Origin: Psoroptes ovis | Taxonomy: Eukaryota > Arthropoda > Arachnida > Sarcoptiformes > Psoroptidae | Assembly: GCA_002943765.1 (NCBI GenBank) | Contig: PQWQ01000008.1 | Coordinates: 2,211,001-2,275,000, forward strand | Direction of reading: 5' to 3' | DNA length: 64,000 bases | Shown: positions 10,741 to 22,994 of the stretch, piece after piece | Position numbering within the stretch: the stretch's first letter is position 1 | How the letters are laid out: every line of letters starts with the position of its first letter | Notes under the pieces: generated by a model | Databases searched by the model: none | What the model saw: the letters and a program-made list of their open reading frames with translations, nothing else | What the model was told of the DNA's origin: nothing | Translations under genes and position numbers: made by a program

Positions 10741-13700
10741 TATTGGTCTAATTCATTCATTTGTTGATTTGCTAAATGGTAAACGCGCGTATTATTCAAA
10801 AATTGCGGAAATAAAATTTTCGAGAAGAAAAAAAGGAACATCAAGATTAATAAATGGCTAAATAATAAATAAATTTGTATTTGAAACAATGTAAATGGCA
10901 ATATTAATAATCATAATAATAATAATAATAATTAGTAAAACTATGAATTTATGCAATCCAAACGAATAATTAATGTTTGCTATTTAGCCATTTGATAATG
11001 GCAATTGTAATGATAATAATAATAAATTAAGCTATTCACCATTTTGAATTGATCAGTTTATTTATATTTGATTTAATTTGATTGGTATGATGAATAATGC
11101 ATTATTGCATTGTTCTTAAGTCAACTAAACTAATAAATGAGTGCAAACATTTATTTTTATGATTATGATCATATGTCAATTATCATTCAAACAAATGAAT
11201 ATATACCATCTTCGAATGTAAAATTCGCAAGTGAAAAACAATAAATTTTATATTAAAAAAAATATTAGGTTGTCCGAAAAGTTCTTGCCGATTTTCCAAT
11301 GATTTTCTACGATATGACCGGCAAAAACTTTACGGACAATTTAATATAAATTCAGAGAATTTTTCAAATAAAAAATATTTTTTCTCAAAGTTTATTTCGA
11401 CATGTTGAATCGATTATTCCAAAAAAGCTATTAATCAACGATGATTTTGGCCAAGAAAACTGGCAATCGCCAAAATGGATTGTTTATTTGTTGCTTGCTC
11501 GACAATCATCATACACTTGAAATTATCCAAAATGGAATATGACCATAGATCAATTGGAATTATTTGTTTGTCATGAATAGTTTATCGAAGAAACTATAGT
11601 CTTTCGAAATTATAGTCTATGTGAGTATTGGATGTATAAATGATTGATATATATGCGTGTGTACATTTCATACTGAACCCTGAATAATATCTCTCTCTCA
11701 GATCAAAACATATGAATGGATTAAATTAAATATAAAAAACAGGAAAGAATGTTGTTTTTGTTGTAATTTATCAGAGAAAATATTCAACTCTGGTTATCAA
11801 AAATAATAATAAACTCAATCACAAAATCATACAGGTCATAAATAAATATGTGTTGAATCTTCAAAGGTATCTTTAACCACTTCTTTTCAACAAAAGGTTT
11901 CGAAAAATTACCGGCTTTAGAATACATTTATTATGAGAAATACCATACATTTCAAACAGAACAGCAATTGAATTCATCGATTCAATGATATGATCATAAA
12001 GAGAGAAACAGTCATTCGTTGTTATTCACTAAAATATACCCTTCAAATCAAAGGATTGACAATCATCAAAAAAAATATGGCATCACGGTTTACTTTACGG
12101 AAATTCCATTTAACCCTTTTTCCGAACGAAATTCGTGAAAAAATCAAAAATCACGAAAAACACCCGAAAAAATAAGATTCTCAATTGTCAATGTGATAAG
12201 ATTGGAAGGAACAAGAAGAAAATGATTTCATTTTTTATTCATATTTATTCAATGACCTTTTTTTGCTGGCTGCAACAACAAATATTTTTGTTGTTTTGGT
12301 GCATCATCAAATGAAAATAACTGAAAACAAAACAAAACACCGGAAGAATATGAAGAAGACAGCAAGCAGTACAAAGTAACAATTGAAAAAAGATTAGTCG
12401 AATTATGAATGCACACACACACAAATAACAGCAGAAAAAATGTGCATTTTTCGCTTTCAAAATTAATCGCTGTTGTTTAATTCATGTTGGATCGATAACA
12501 CAAACACTGATGGATGCATACATCATCAACAATGCTTAAAACAATGGCTAATGAGCCTAATTGATGTTTGTTTGTGAATATTTTGTTAATGTTTTTTTTC
12601 AACAATCAAATAAGATATAATAATTGCCATTGTCCGTGGTTCAATTAATGGATTATGCCTTCTTAAATTTGTTTGTGTTGAAGGGAAAAATATAATCGAA
12701 TGAATGTAAAAGTAATGATTATCATCAACAATGATGACCGGTTGATTGATTAGTGAAGAATGACCAGTAAATGATAACGATTTTTTTTTTTTGTAATGAA
12801 TTATTATAAATAGATTAATCGATCAATGAATGATAATTGTCGCCTAATACTAATTTTGAATTCAAATAAACAGAACAAAAGAACAATCTGGATCAATTCA
12901 AATAATTTCTATTTATACTTTATATTGAATTGAATCAATCAATAGATAGATCGATTAGTTTATTATTTAAAAGTAGAAAAAATAAATTAAATTACGATTT
13001 GTTACTTGAATAAAAAAATAACTTTCAATTGTTGTAGTTTTGTTTATCATTGAATGTGCATGTTGTTCATATGCAAATAATGGTCATCGACCAGAAAAAA
13101 AATAGGCCTACATAATTTAAATTTAAATTTATCAGGATGAAATTTACGAATATATTTAAATTGAAATTTTTCAAACAATCAAATTATATCTACTCAAATA
13201 GTAAATGGTAATTGTTTATGATGAATTGTTGCAGTGATTCACAATCAACAAGAGAAAATGGACTATCGAAATTTCTTTGGTCAAAATTTGAGCAAGAATT
13301 GTGAGCCAAGAAAATTCAATATGAATAACTTACTTACTTAAAAAATGAACAGAAAGTTTGATGTTTTGAACATTGGCAATCGATGATTCGATGATCAGAG
13401 AATACAATCACTTGTCAATATCAGATATGATGATCATGGGTTTGAGATGGGTTTTTTTCGATCTAAAATTGTCATCAAACACACAAACATACACACATTT
13501 GAATGTATTTCAAATATGGTCAATATTTCAATTGATTGAATGAAAAATGATTGATTTTGATTATATTTTATCGATGTCAAATGATCGGAATCATTCAAAT
13601 ATCACAAATCAAAATGTGCACACAAATGTTGTTGTTGGTCAGCAGCACACATGTTACCAAATAAAAATGTTTGGGTCATTTAAATCAGTCAGAATTTTCG

Positions 13701-16700
13701 TAATTTTTTTTGTTTGTTTGCTTGTTCGGTTCGGTCAATACACAACCGAACCAAACAACACGAACATGAAACAGGGCCAATGACGACGATGAATCCGAGT
13801 AACACAAAGATAAGCTAATTCATTTAAAGTAAAAATTATTTCTTACTGAATTTATTTGTAAGAAACACAGGTTTCTTCACACACAAGCAGAAGCCACTTT
13901 TTTCTCTCCTTTTTCTTGCTTGGTGAGCCACATAACAGTCGTCATAATTTTGAATGATTGGGCTTGAAAGCTGCTGCATTCTCTCAATGAAATGTTCAAA
14001 ATGCCCGTGTAAGATTCGGCCAAGGTAAAATAGAAGCAGTGAAACTAAGACGAGAATATTTGGTGAAATGATTGATCAAATTAAAAGTTGTTTGATGGCC
14101 GTCCTTACATACACACCGATTGAACACATACACTTTGGACTTTATTTTTTCCACTTTGAAATGTTAAGAAAATAGTCTTAAAGAGAGTAAAAATTTGATT
14201 AGAAATTATTGAAAAGAGATACTGGCACACAATATGGACACCTAGCAGCAGCATAGTTTTTGATTGAATATTTATCAAACAGCAATTAAGAATTGAAAAT
14301 CAAAATTCAAAATTGAAGCGAGGCCGAGACGCTATTTGCTGAATTGAGATCAAGGACCAAGATTCTTGATTTAGTTTGTGATGTTCTATGTACACTAGTC
14401 ACATGAACATTTTCTGTTGTTTATCTTTGGAATAATTCGAATATTCATTATTTTCAATTGGACAGATTTGTTATGGCCAAATGGACTTTCGACTTATGAA
14501 TATAGAATGAAATAAACATTCTCAAAACATCTATAATTCAGCACTGACCTCTTGAAGTTGATGTTGAAGCTTTGAGTTTCTTCAGAAGAAACTTGTTTTT
14601 TTCGAAAGCAATGATTAAACATGTTTTCTATTTCTACGAAAGAACTTTTACGATCAATTTGAATGTTTTGGAAGCCTCCATAAGAAACAAATGTGTTCTT
14701 GTTTTGACCATCACAATTCAAAGGTTGATGGTTCATGGTTCACTGGATTTGTTAGGAAATAAACAATAATCATTCAGAGGTTAATGTTTATTATTATTTC
14801 ATATATCTTTGTTTCTAAATGAATCTTTTTACATTTTAAAATTCACTTTTCAATTCTCAGATTATGTAAAAAAAGGTCAAAGATCGAATAAACTTTTTGT
14901 TTGGTTGGTTATCATGATCATTATTATTAATACTGGATGTGATCTGATCATCATCAAATCTTGATCAAAACTAAACCAAATTCTTATAATTAAAAGTTGA
15001 GATTTAAGAAAAATGAATGGAATTGTTCATTCTAGTCACGAATTGCCGAATACACCCTTATGGCCACCATATTGATATGTTAACATTTTGTTTAATCCAT
15101 TCATTCAAAGAAAAATGTGACTAAATGTGATGAATAATGATTGAATTGTTGAATAAATGTGTTCATTTAATTATTCAACAAAATGAAATAATTCAAATAT
15201 TTTTTTTTTGTTCATTTCACACAAACATTTATCACGTTTGAACGTTCGGATTTTGTTTTTCTCATTGACAAAATATTTTCACATAAACAAATCATGTCTT
15301 TTTTTAATGACAACACCGAATATGACAAAGAAATGATCATTTTCTTTGTCATATTTTTGACCATTTCGCTGAAATGAAAGGGGTTTTCATTAATATTCTG
15401 CATTCGATTCGAAGGGCATTTTTCTTTTTTATCTGATTCACATTCAACTACATTTTTATGGTCGGTTTTCTTCTGTTTGCTGATTTGAAAACACCTGAGA
15501 ACTTGTTTTTTTCTCCATTTTTTTGACATTCTTTTGTTTTCCACTTTTAAACTTTGACCATAAGAAAGGAATGCTAGAAAATTGCTTTAACCCTCTTAGA
15601 CCACTTAACTATTAGGATTATTCTCAAAATGAAATTTAATTCGAATGAATGTTGAAACACATGTTGCTATGTGTCCATAGAAATTGGCCCATGCTGAAAT
15701 TTTATGGCATTTCTTTCAATCTCCAAACATTTTTTTTTCTTTGGCCATTTTCTCTAATTGAAATTCGACCTTTGACCATTGCGCCATTGAATGAATGAGC
15801 ACAGAGAATGTGAAAGTTTTTCTCATACAAACACTTTTGGATGACAAAAACAAGGTCAAAGCTTGTGTTTGTACATATGTGTGTGTGTGTGGCAAATCCT
15901 TAAAAAATTATGTTGTGAAATTGAATCTTGATTATTATTATTATTCATGAAATAATAATCAAAAAATTTTGATCTATGACCTTTTATGGCCGGAAATGAT
16001 TTGAAAATTTCAATTGTTTTTTCAATTCGAATGATTACAAATCAAATAACATATCTATGATCATTCACTATGATCTGAACTGTGAATCAATGAATGATTA
16101 TGTTTAATAATAATAAAAATAATTATGTTCTCTTCACTTACACATATTTACTATAATCGATCGAAGAAGGCTCAACACCTGAACTTGACCCAGACACAGG
16201 TTTCTATCATTTTCGATTGGATTTGGCCAGCAAAAAGCAACAAGAAAAATCAATCTGAGAATGAAAAATTCATTTCGATTGCTTGCTTTGAAATAATGCT
16301 TAGTGTGTGTGTACCATTTGCCCGATTGTGTCAAAAATGTTTTTTTTTCATTTGTTGCCAGTTTGATTAATTGCTGGCTAACACACACACGCTCACATAT
16401 ATATTAAACGGTTATATTACAAAATAATCACAGATAAATATTTATTCATTCAAATTTTTTCTTTTTTCAAACGATTTTATAGTGAACACATATACACCCA
16501 TTTGAATTGATTATAAATGGGTAAGGTTTAAGACAAAATATCTGCTTTTGATGATGTGAATATATCAATTAATAAGATTTCTAAAAAAAACTCAAATAGG
16601 TTAATTGAATGTTATGTTCATCATTTTTGGGTACCCTTATATTTGCTTGTTAGAGACCTTTTTGAAAACTTTTCAATAAACACATAACCCTTATGGCTCG

Positions 16701-18244
16701 GGATAAAACAATTGAATTCATTGGAAAGCAAAAAAAACTCATTTATCATTCGATTTGATAATCTATAAATATTCAATTGTTAAATGGTTTCGTAGCGCAG
16801 TAATTCTTCACCAGCAAAAAATGTTTATCCACCAACTGAGCTTTCTGACAACACAACATAATCAATAAATGCTAAAATAATAATTGTTTGCAGTCATTTA
16901 ATATGGTTTGACGCTTTTCTGTGCGCAACATGTTATCAACTAAAGAAATAATGTAAGCACAAATTAAGCAAATAGGTTAAACCAAATAATAATTAAAAAA
17001 AGAAAAGTCACTTTTTATCATATTTTTTGAACCGATGGTTTCTTGGTTTGATTGTTTTCTTTCATCAAATCGATTGGATTGTCATTTTCATTTCGAATGA
17101 AAAAATAATCCAGTTTCTTTCAACACACAACAAACAACAAAAATGATTGATGATTCTAAATAAGCAAAACCAAAATCAAATGGCAACAATTGATTACATA
17201 CCTTTAAGTGTATACGATAACCTTATGATGATGAGAAATTGACCTTTGATCAAAAAGATCATAAAGTTTGTTGATTTGTTGAGTAAAGTTTATCAAAATT
17301 ATACATCGAATCAATCATTTATGATTCAATCGATAAATAATAATTAATTTCTGCGATGACATGGTCGATTGTCACTGTATGTTTAAAATTAATTGATCAT
17401 ATAGAAAAGTGATTATCAACAATGACACGGTTATTAAACCATTAATAGGTTCAATTACATTTGGAAGTGATGAATAAATGATTGCATTGATCATTGAATG
17501 AAAAAATCAATTAATTTTGGTTGAAAAAAAATTCATTTAAGTGAATCGATCGATTGATTGATTGATTAAAAATGGTTCATTTATCAAATCAAATCATTTT
17601 GATTGATTTGAATGATAAAATCAAATTTGTCAAATGGCACAAAACACGAAACCGTGAAATCATTGAACCGATTCGATTTGATGGATTGGAATAAAGTTAT
17701 GATGAAATTGTCGAATAGAACAATCAAGAGCAGATAAAATGATGGGAAAAAATTATTTTTGAAGCTTAAAATTGAACTCAGAAGAAGAATGACACAATCA
17801 TCTTCTTTTTTTGGTGGTCCATACACATATTTTTAATAATAATCGTCTTTTTTTCTCATACGAAAATTGTAATTAATCTAATTGGTCTTTGTTTGTTTTT
17901 ATTTCTAATTCGAAGAAAACAAATTCGAATTCGAACAAAAAAAATGAGCGGCAAAATGTTCGAATTTTCCGATTTGTTTTATTTTCATCAACCAGATGGA
18001 AGCACTTTTGACGGACTTTTAAATTGTTATTTTGATTTAAAAGGAAAAAATTGTAAACAAAAAAAAAAAAAAAAGAAAAAAAAATGCAAACACCGCTCAA
18101 TCAATTCTAAAAACAAAAAATAACATGATTTTAATTGATTATAAATCAATGAAATTCTATTCACTTCACTGTATCAATTTATGGATTAATTAATCACTTA
18201 TCCGTATTGTATAATTACGATTGGACATAATCCAAAGTGTTCGT
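10741..18244. other. 7.5 kb gene-free AT-rich region between divergent genes
   Basis: No open frame here has homology I recognise; the longest are about 110 codons and look random. Contents seen: the MITE at 11265-11344; an AAT microsatellite near 10910-10935; TG/CA-rich stretches near 12410 and 15880; a short strong hairpin at 15319-15355; a poly-A tract near 18056-18085. It lies upstream of both the Shroom-like gene (-) and WDR20 (+), so enhancers or non-coding first exons are possible but nothing shows them directly. Confidence 0.5.
11265..11344. mobile_element. 80 bp palindromic MITE, mariner/Tc1-like, copy 2
   Basis: Same family, length and orientation as the element at 4022-4101, with the same TTAGGTTGTCCGAAAAGTT end, a GGACAATTTAA right end, and TA on both sides (11263-11264, 11345-11346). 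The two copies differ mainly in the loop and at a few stem positions, so both are fairly recent. Confidence 0.85.
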
Positions 18245-20695
18245 ATGATGATGATGATGAATCTACAGCAACAACAACATTTGCATCCACAACAAGCATC
18301 TTCATCACATGATACAAATTATAATAATAATAATAATAACGAAATCAAAACTCAACTAATAACACGTGAAGGTGTCTATCGATTGATAACAAATGCTGAA
18401 TATGGACGTCCTAAGATATCGCCATATATGCCTCATCATCACCAATCGGCAACAAACGGTCCGAATGGTCAAAATTCATCCAATCTTCCATTAGTTAGGA
18501 TTTCATTCACTAAATTCGTAACAAATAATCATTTGAATAATATGATTGGTTCACCAACAACATTTCCACAATCTTTTCGAAATGATCATAGTGATAATAA
18601 TGCCATTAATAATCATGAAAATCAAAATGGTCATCTATCAAATAGTGATGATGATGATGATAATAATAAAGAAATGATTATTCAAAATAATAATAATAAT
18701 AATTTCAATCAAAATATATTCCATTATACTCACCATACCAATCATCATCATCAGATACATATACAAGAAAGAATATGCTTTAACAGTGGCCGTGAATTAT
18801 TTTTATTCGGCTTTCATGGATTACAGGTTTGATTATTGAAATTTGTGCATTGAAAATCTATGAATTAATTAAATCATTTTCATTCACATTTAGCCATCTG
18901 ATCCGAATGATTTGATTGATCGTAAAACATATAAAGCAACATCACCAACTTGTCATGATTTTTGTACATATACTGAACCGATACCAATTTCATTATTGTT
19001 AATAGGTTTTTCGTTAGGTCAAATACAATTGATTGATTTTTATCGTACAGAAATAAGTAAATTTTTCAATCAAGAGGTAACTAACCAACATATTTCTGAA
19101 TAATTGATTGTTTTTAATTAATGAAAATCATTTAATTCCTTAGAGATTAATTGATAAATCAAAAGTAACCTGTATCCGATGGTTACCACGTTCGAAAAGT
19201 ATATTTCTTGTATCATATAGTTCTGGTCATATGTATGTTTATAAAGAAGATTTATCTTGTTTCACGACGACACCGAATTATCAACAATTTAAATGTGGTG
19301 ATGGTTTTGCTGTTCATACATGTAAAACACGACAACCACGTAATCCAATATTTCGTTGGTCAATTGGTGCAGCATCATCAATAAATGCAAGCAATAATAA
19401 TAATCATAGCAATTTAATTGGTGGCAATATGTTTTCACATCAATCGGCTATCAACGAATTTTCATTTTCTCCATGTGGTAAATATTTAGCCGTAGTCTCA
19501 CAAGATGGTTTTCTTCGGGTATTTCATTATGATCAAATGGATTTGATTGGCCGTATGCGGTCATATTTTGGTGGATTGCTTTGTGTTGCTTGGAGTCCTG
19601 ATTCAAAATTTATTGTGACTGGTGGTGAAGATGACTTGATCACGGTCTGGTCATTGCAAGATAAACGAGTCGTGGCACGTGGACAAGGTCACAAATCATG
19701 GGTTAATTGTGTACAATTTGATGCATATATGACTGATTATACGAAGAATGATGTCGAAGAAGAACGAGATGAAGATGATGCTGAAGATGAAGATTCGAGT
19801 GATAGCAGAAATGCAAAAGCTCGTCATAGTGTCCAAACAATATCATCAGCAGCATTTCGTTCATTCACAAATTATCGAATCGGATCAGTTGGACAAGACA
19901 CACAAATCTGTTTATGGGATTTGACTGATGATATTATAAGACAATCAACTGTGATTAAATCACGTTCAAGATCGACTATTAGTTGTGGTTTGGGTGATGG
20001 CAGCAGTAGTCACCAAACATCATCAAGTCCTACCCAGCTGTCGACACCTGTTTCATCGAACACTTCAGCTTCCACTGTTTCATCAGGCAATGAATCGACA
20101 CCAGCAGCCACAACAAACAAATCATTCAGACTGTTTGGTAGTTCATCATCGAATAATCATAATTCTAATTTTTTCAATAGCCTCAAAAAAGGTGTACACA
20201 AAAAAACGATGGTCGGATTTTCACTTGGTGGCTCAAAATCCGCGTCTAAATCGGATAATTCAAAAAATTCATCGACAACCGATTGTAATAACACATCAGC
20301 AATAAGCCATTCACATTCACATAATAATCATAGTAATACTGCCATTGATATAAACCACTGTGATTCATCGCGTTTATTGGGTACAGTCATATGTCCACGT
20401 TTGAAAGAGATACCGATGTTGGAGCCACATATTTGTAAAAAAATATCAAACGAACGACTGACATCGTTAATATTTCGACAAGATTCGATTGTGATTGCTA
20501 ATCATGATGGGAAAATATTAATATTTGCCAGACCAAACAGATCGGTAATTTTATGATTTGATTCGATTCTTCATTATTTTTGATTTGTTTTTGTCTTCAA
20601 TCAAATAGAATCATTCGAATGTGAAAATATCCAGTCCCAATGCTTCGATGGCCAGTGATGTGAATGAAATACCAATTGTACCGGGTGATGAATGA
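18245..20695 (+). CDS. WDR20: WDR20-like WD40 protein
   Basis: Exons 18245-18826, 18894-19076, 19144-20544 and 20609-20695 join into 750 aa. The start is the first ATG of an ATG run at 18245. Family signatures are clear: EIKTQLITREGVYRLI near the start, CFNSGRELFLFGFHG, the SPTCHDF segment, RLIDKSKVTCIRWLP, ISGHMYVY-like repeat, NEFSFSPCGKYLAVVSQDGFL, SYFGGLLCVAWSPDSKFIVTGGEDDL and GSVGQDTQICLWDLTDDI. An acidic insert and a Ser/Asn-rich insert sit between the last WD repeats, as in the human protein. WDR20 activates the deubiquitinases USP12 and USP46 together with WDR48. FMC1 follows 270 bp downstream on the same strand. Confidence 0.92.
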
Positions 20696-20965
20696 TGATG
20701 AAAACTGTGTGGCAATGTTATTTTTTAAATGAACTAGTCAAAAACATAAATTGGCACCGGCATTTTTCATATTTAATCATTTTTTTGTACATTGATCAAA
20801 ATTTGATGTTAAAAAAAATTAACAAAATTCGAAATTTTCGACTATTTCGACAGTGTTTTGTTTGTATTGGTTTTGATTGACCTTAATTGATCATATGATG
20901 AATATATTCTGATTATTTGATTTCATTCTCTGTTTTGAATTGAATTAATTGATCATCATCAAAAG

Positions 20966-21353
20966 ATGGCCACAAATCAGCTTAATGACACATTACGATT
21001 AGTATTATCGATATGTCGTGCATTAAGATGTCAAATGAAAGTAAATTTTGGAGAATATGACCTAAAAGCCAAATGAATTTAATCATTTTCAAACATTTTT
21101 CCTTGCCCAGGGTAAAGTAAGTCAATCGCCAATATTCGAAGTAATACGGGAAACAGTCAGACAGAATAAAGTGACCGATCAACGAATATGTCGTGCACCG
21201 AATGAATTACGTTTTATTGGTGAAACTTATCGAACATATTTGGAATCCGGTGAAAAATATCGTCATTTATTGAATAAATATTATGGCAAATCTGAACGTA
21301 GTGTTGAACAAACAGCCGAAATGATGGGATTCAAATTACCGGAAAAACATTGA
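20966..21353 (+). CDS. FMC1: FMC1-like mitochondrial ATP synthase assembly factor
   Basis: Two exons, 20966-21040 and 21111-21353, give 105 aa (human FMC1 is 113). The acceptor is a classic TTGCCCAG. The diagnostic C-terminus is GKSERSVEQTAEMMGFKLPEKH-like, matching the family's GKGERSVEESAGLVGLKLP, preceded by a short LYR-like helical protein with an ICRAPNELRF segment. FMC1 helps assemble the F1 part of mitochondrial ATP synthase together with ATPAF2/Atp12. The first exon is only 25 codons and easy to miss. A polyadenylation signal AATAAA is at 21502-21507. Confidence 0.85.
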
Positions 21354-21582
21354 GCCAACGAATCAATCAATCCTTCAATGATTAAATCAATGTTATAATT
21401 ACAATTAGTCAATTTTCCAATTTTTTTTGACGATTTTTCTCTCAATGAATTGCGCATGTGCATTGTATCAATTTAAAATGATTTATTTACAAACAAAACA
21501 AAATAAATGATGTATTGTGTGATATTTATTATTATTTTGCGCAGTTTTTCAATATATTGAAAATTTAATAATTGAAAATATT

Positions 21583-21662
21583 TTAATAATGCGGAAAGTT
21601 TTTGCTGGTTATATCGTAGATCGTACATCAGAAAATCGACAAAAACTTTCCGGACAACCTAA
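21583..21662. mobile_element. 80 bp MITE, mariner/Tc1-like, copy 3 (diverged)
   Basis: Same 80 bp length as the other copies, in inverted orientation. The right end AAAAACTTTCCGGACAACCTAA is well kept, but the left end has mutated (TTAATAATGCGGAAAG). The TA flanks are no longer exact, so this is an older copy. It lies just past the FMC1 polyadenylation signal. Confidence 0.75.
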
Positions 21663-22773
21663 ATATTTACTCTGAAAGAGATTTTGAAAAAAATAAAGAT
21701 TCAGGGAGAGAACGATCCAGTTTTGTTTGTTTGTTGATTGTTGATTATGATTCGAAATATATTCATTTGAATGTGTTTTGTTGTTGTTCAGTCCATTTGA
21801 AACACATAAAACAACCATTATCCATCATTAAATCTTGATGTGAACAACAACGACGAGATTGATGTGTCTGAGAAACAACTAAGAAACAATGACAGTGTTT
21901 ATATTGCGTCTTAAGACCTAAGATATTTTATGATGTGTTTTTTCGAAATTTTTTTCAAATGTAAGCCGTGCGAATTCATTCAAACTGATCATTGTCATCA
22001 TCGACTGTAATGTGTGTGAATGAAGGGTTTTTGAATCTTTGAAGAAATGCTTCAAAGTCAAATACCTTTTAACTTTTGTGATTCATGATATATGTGGAAT
22101 CATTGATTATGTAATCTATTAAATGTTTTTGAATATTGTTCAGTTTGGCATTCATTCAAATTGATCAAGAACACCATAAGACTCATGTGTGTGTGTACAT
22201 CACCCCTGATTGTGAGCAGTTGGATGTGTATAATTCTAATTTCGAATCATCCGACTAACAACATTTGAATTTGGCAGCAAAAAGAATAGATGTTCATCAT
22301 CATCGCTTGAATTTGTCATAATTTGAACTTGAATTTTTTGTCGAATGATGAGTCAACAAACAGGCAAACGAAGAAACAAATTGAAAAATTGATTAATTCG
22401 TCAATTCGTTGATTCATTTGTTTGTTTACTTTTTACCACCTAACCCCAACAAAAGTTTGTGTGAATGATGTATGTGCACTGCATAATCATGTGAATCGAT
22501 TTGTGACTGATTTTTGTAATAATTAAAAGAAATGGATAAAATTTAAAACATATTTCCATCAAATCACGAGTGTCTAATGACGATATCAGCCATACACAGC
22601 AACAACAGCAGCAATAAATTGAAAGCAAATTCTAAGACGTAGAATAAACGAATGAACAATGCAAATAAATATAATAAAATTAAATCATCTGGCTCTTGCA
22701 AAGTGTGCATATCTGTCTGTCATATGTATTTCTTTTGTTGATATTCTCTGGTGCATCGCAGAGAAATAAGCTA

Positions 22774-22780
22774 TATATAA
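22774..22780 (+). promoter_or_regulatory. Candidate TATA box of the F-box gene
   Basis: TATATAA lies about 215 bp upstream of the ATG at 22995. The interval is AT-rich with no other candidate ATG-led frame, so a 5' UTR of roughly 185 nt would follow. No start-site evidence beyond the motif. Confidence 0.4.
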
Positions 22781-22994
22781 ATGTCTGAATATCTCAACAT
22801 TTGATTCTTATTATTCTTTTCAAGCAGCAGCGAAACAATAACTATAAATACATTTATATATAGTGAATCAGTGATCAAATCAATAAAAACATTTGGTGAT
22901 TTTATCTCATTTCATTTTGTTTCTGTGAATCCAAATATTTGAGTTATCTTTGACTAATTTTCAAAATTGAATCATATCAATTAAACACAACAAA

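Larger units (their letters stand above)
21354..22994. other. Spacer between FMC1 and the F-box gene
   Basis: About 1.6 kb of AT-rich DNA with the degenerate MITE copy at 21583-21662, a few TG repeats near 22185, and a candidate TATA box at 22774-22780. No protein-coding segment is recognisable. Confidence 0.5.

Noticed and set aside
12245..12460. 71-codon Cys-rich minus-strand frame
   Set aside because: Composed of AT and AC-repeat codons with no start context, splice sites or homology.
14494..14769. Facing 65-80 codon frames on opposite strands, considered as a transposase remnant
   Set aside because: No DDE/D motif or terminal repeats; length is within chance for this composition.
16125..16388. 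Two frames of about 80 codons on opposite strands
   Set aside because: They mirror each other over the same bases and have no homology.
17893..18123. Lys-rich frame ending in a poly-A tract, upstream of WDR20
   Set aside because: Driven by the poly-A tract near 18056-18085; no plausible splice link to WDR20.
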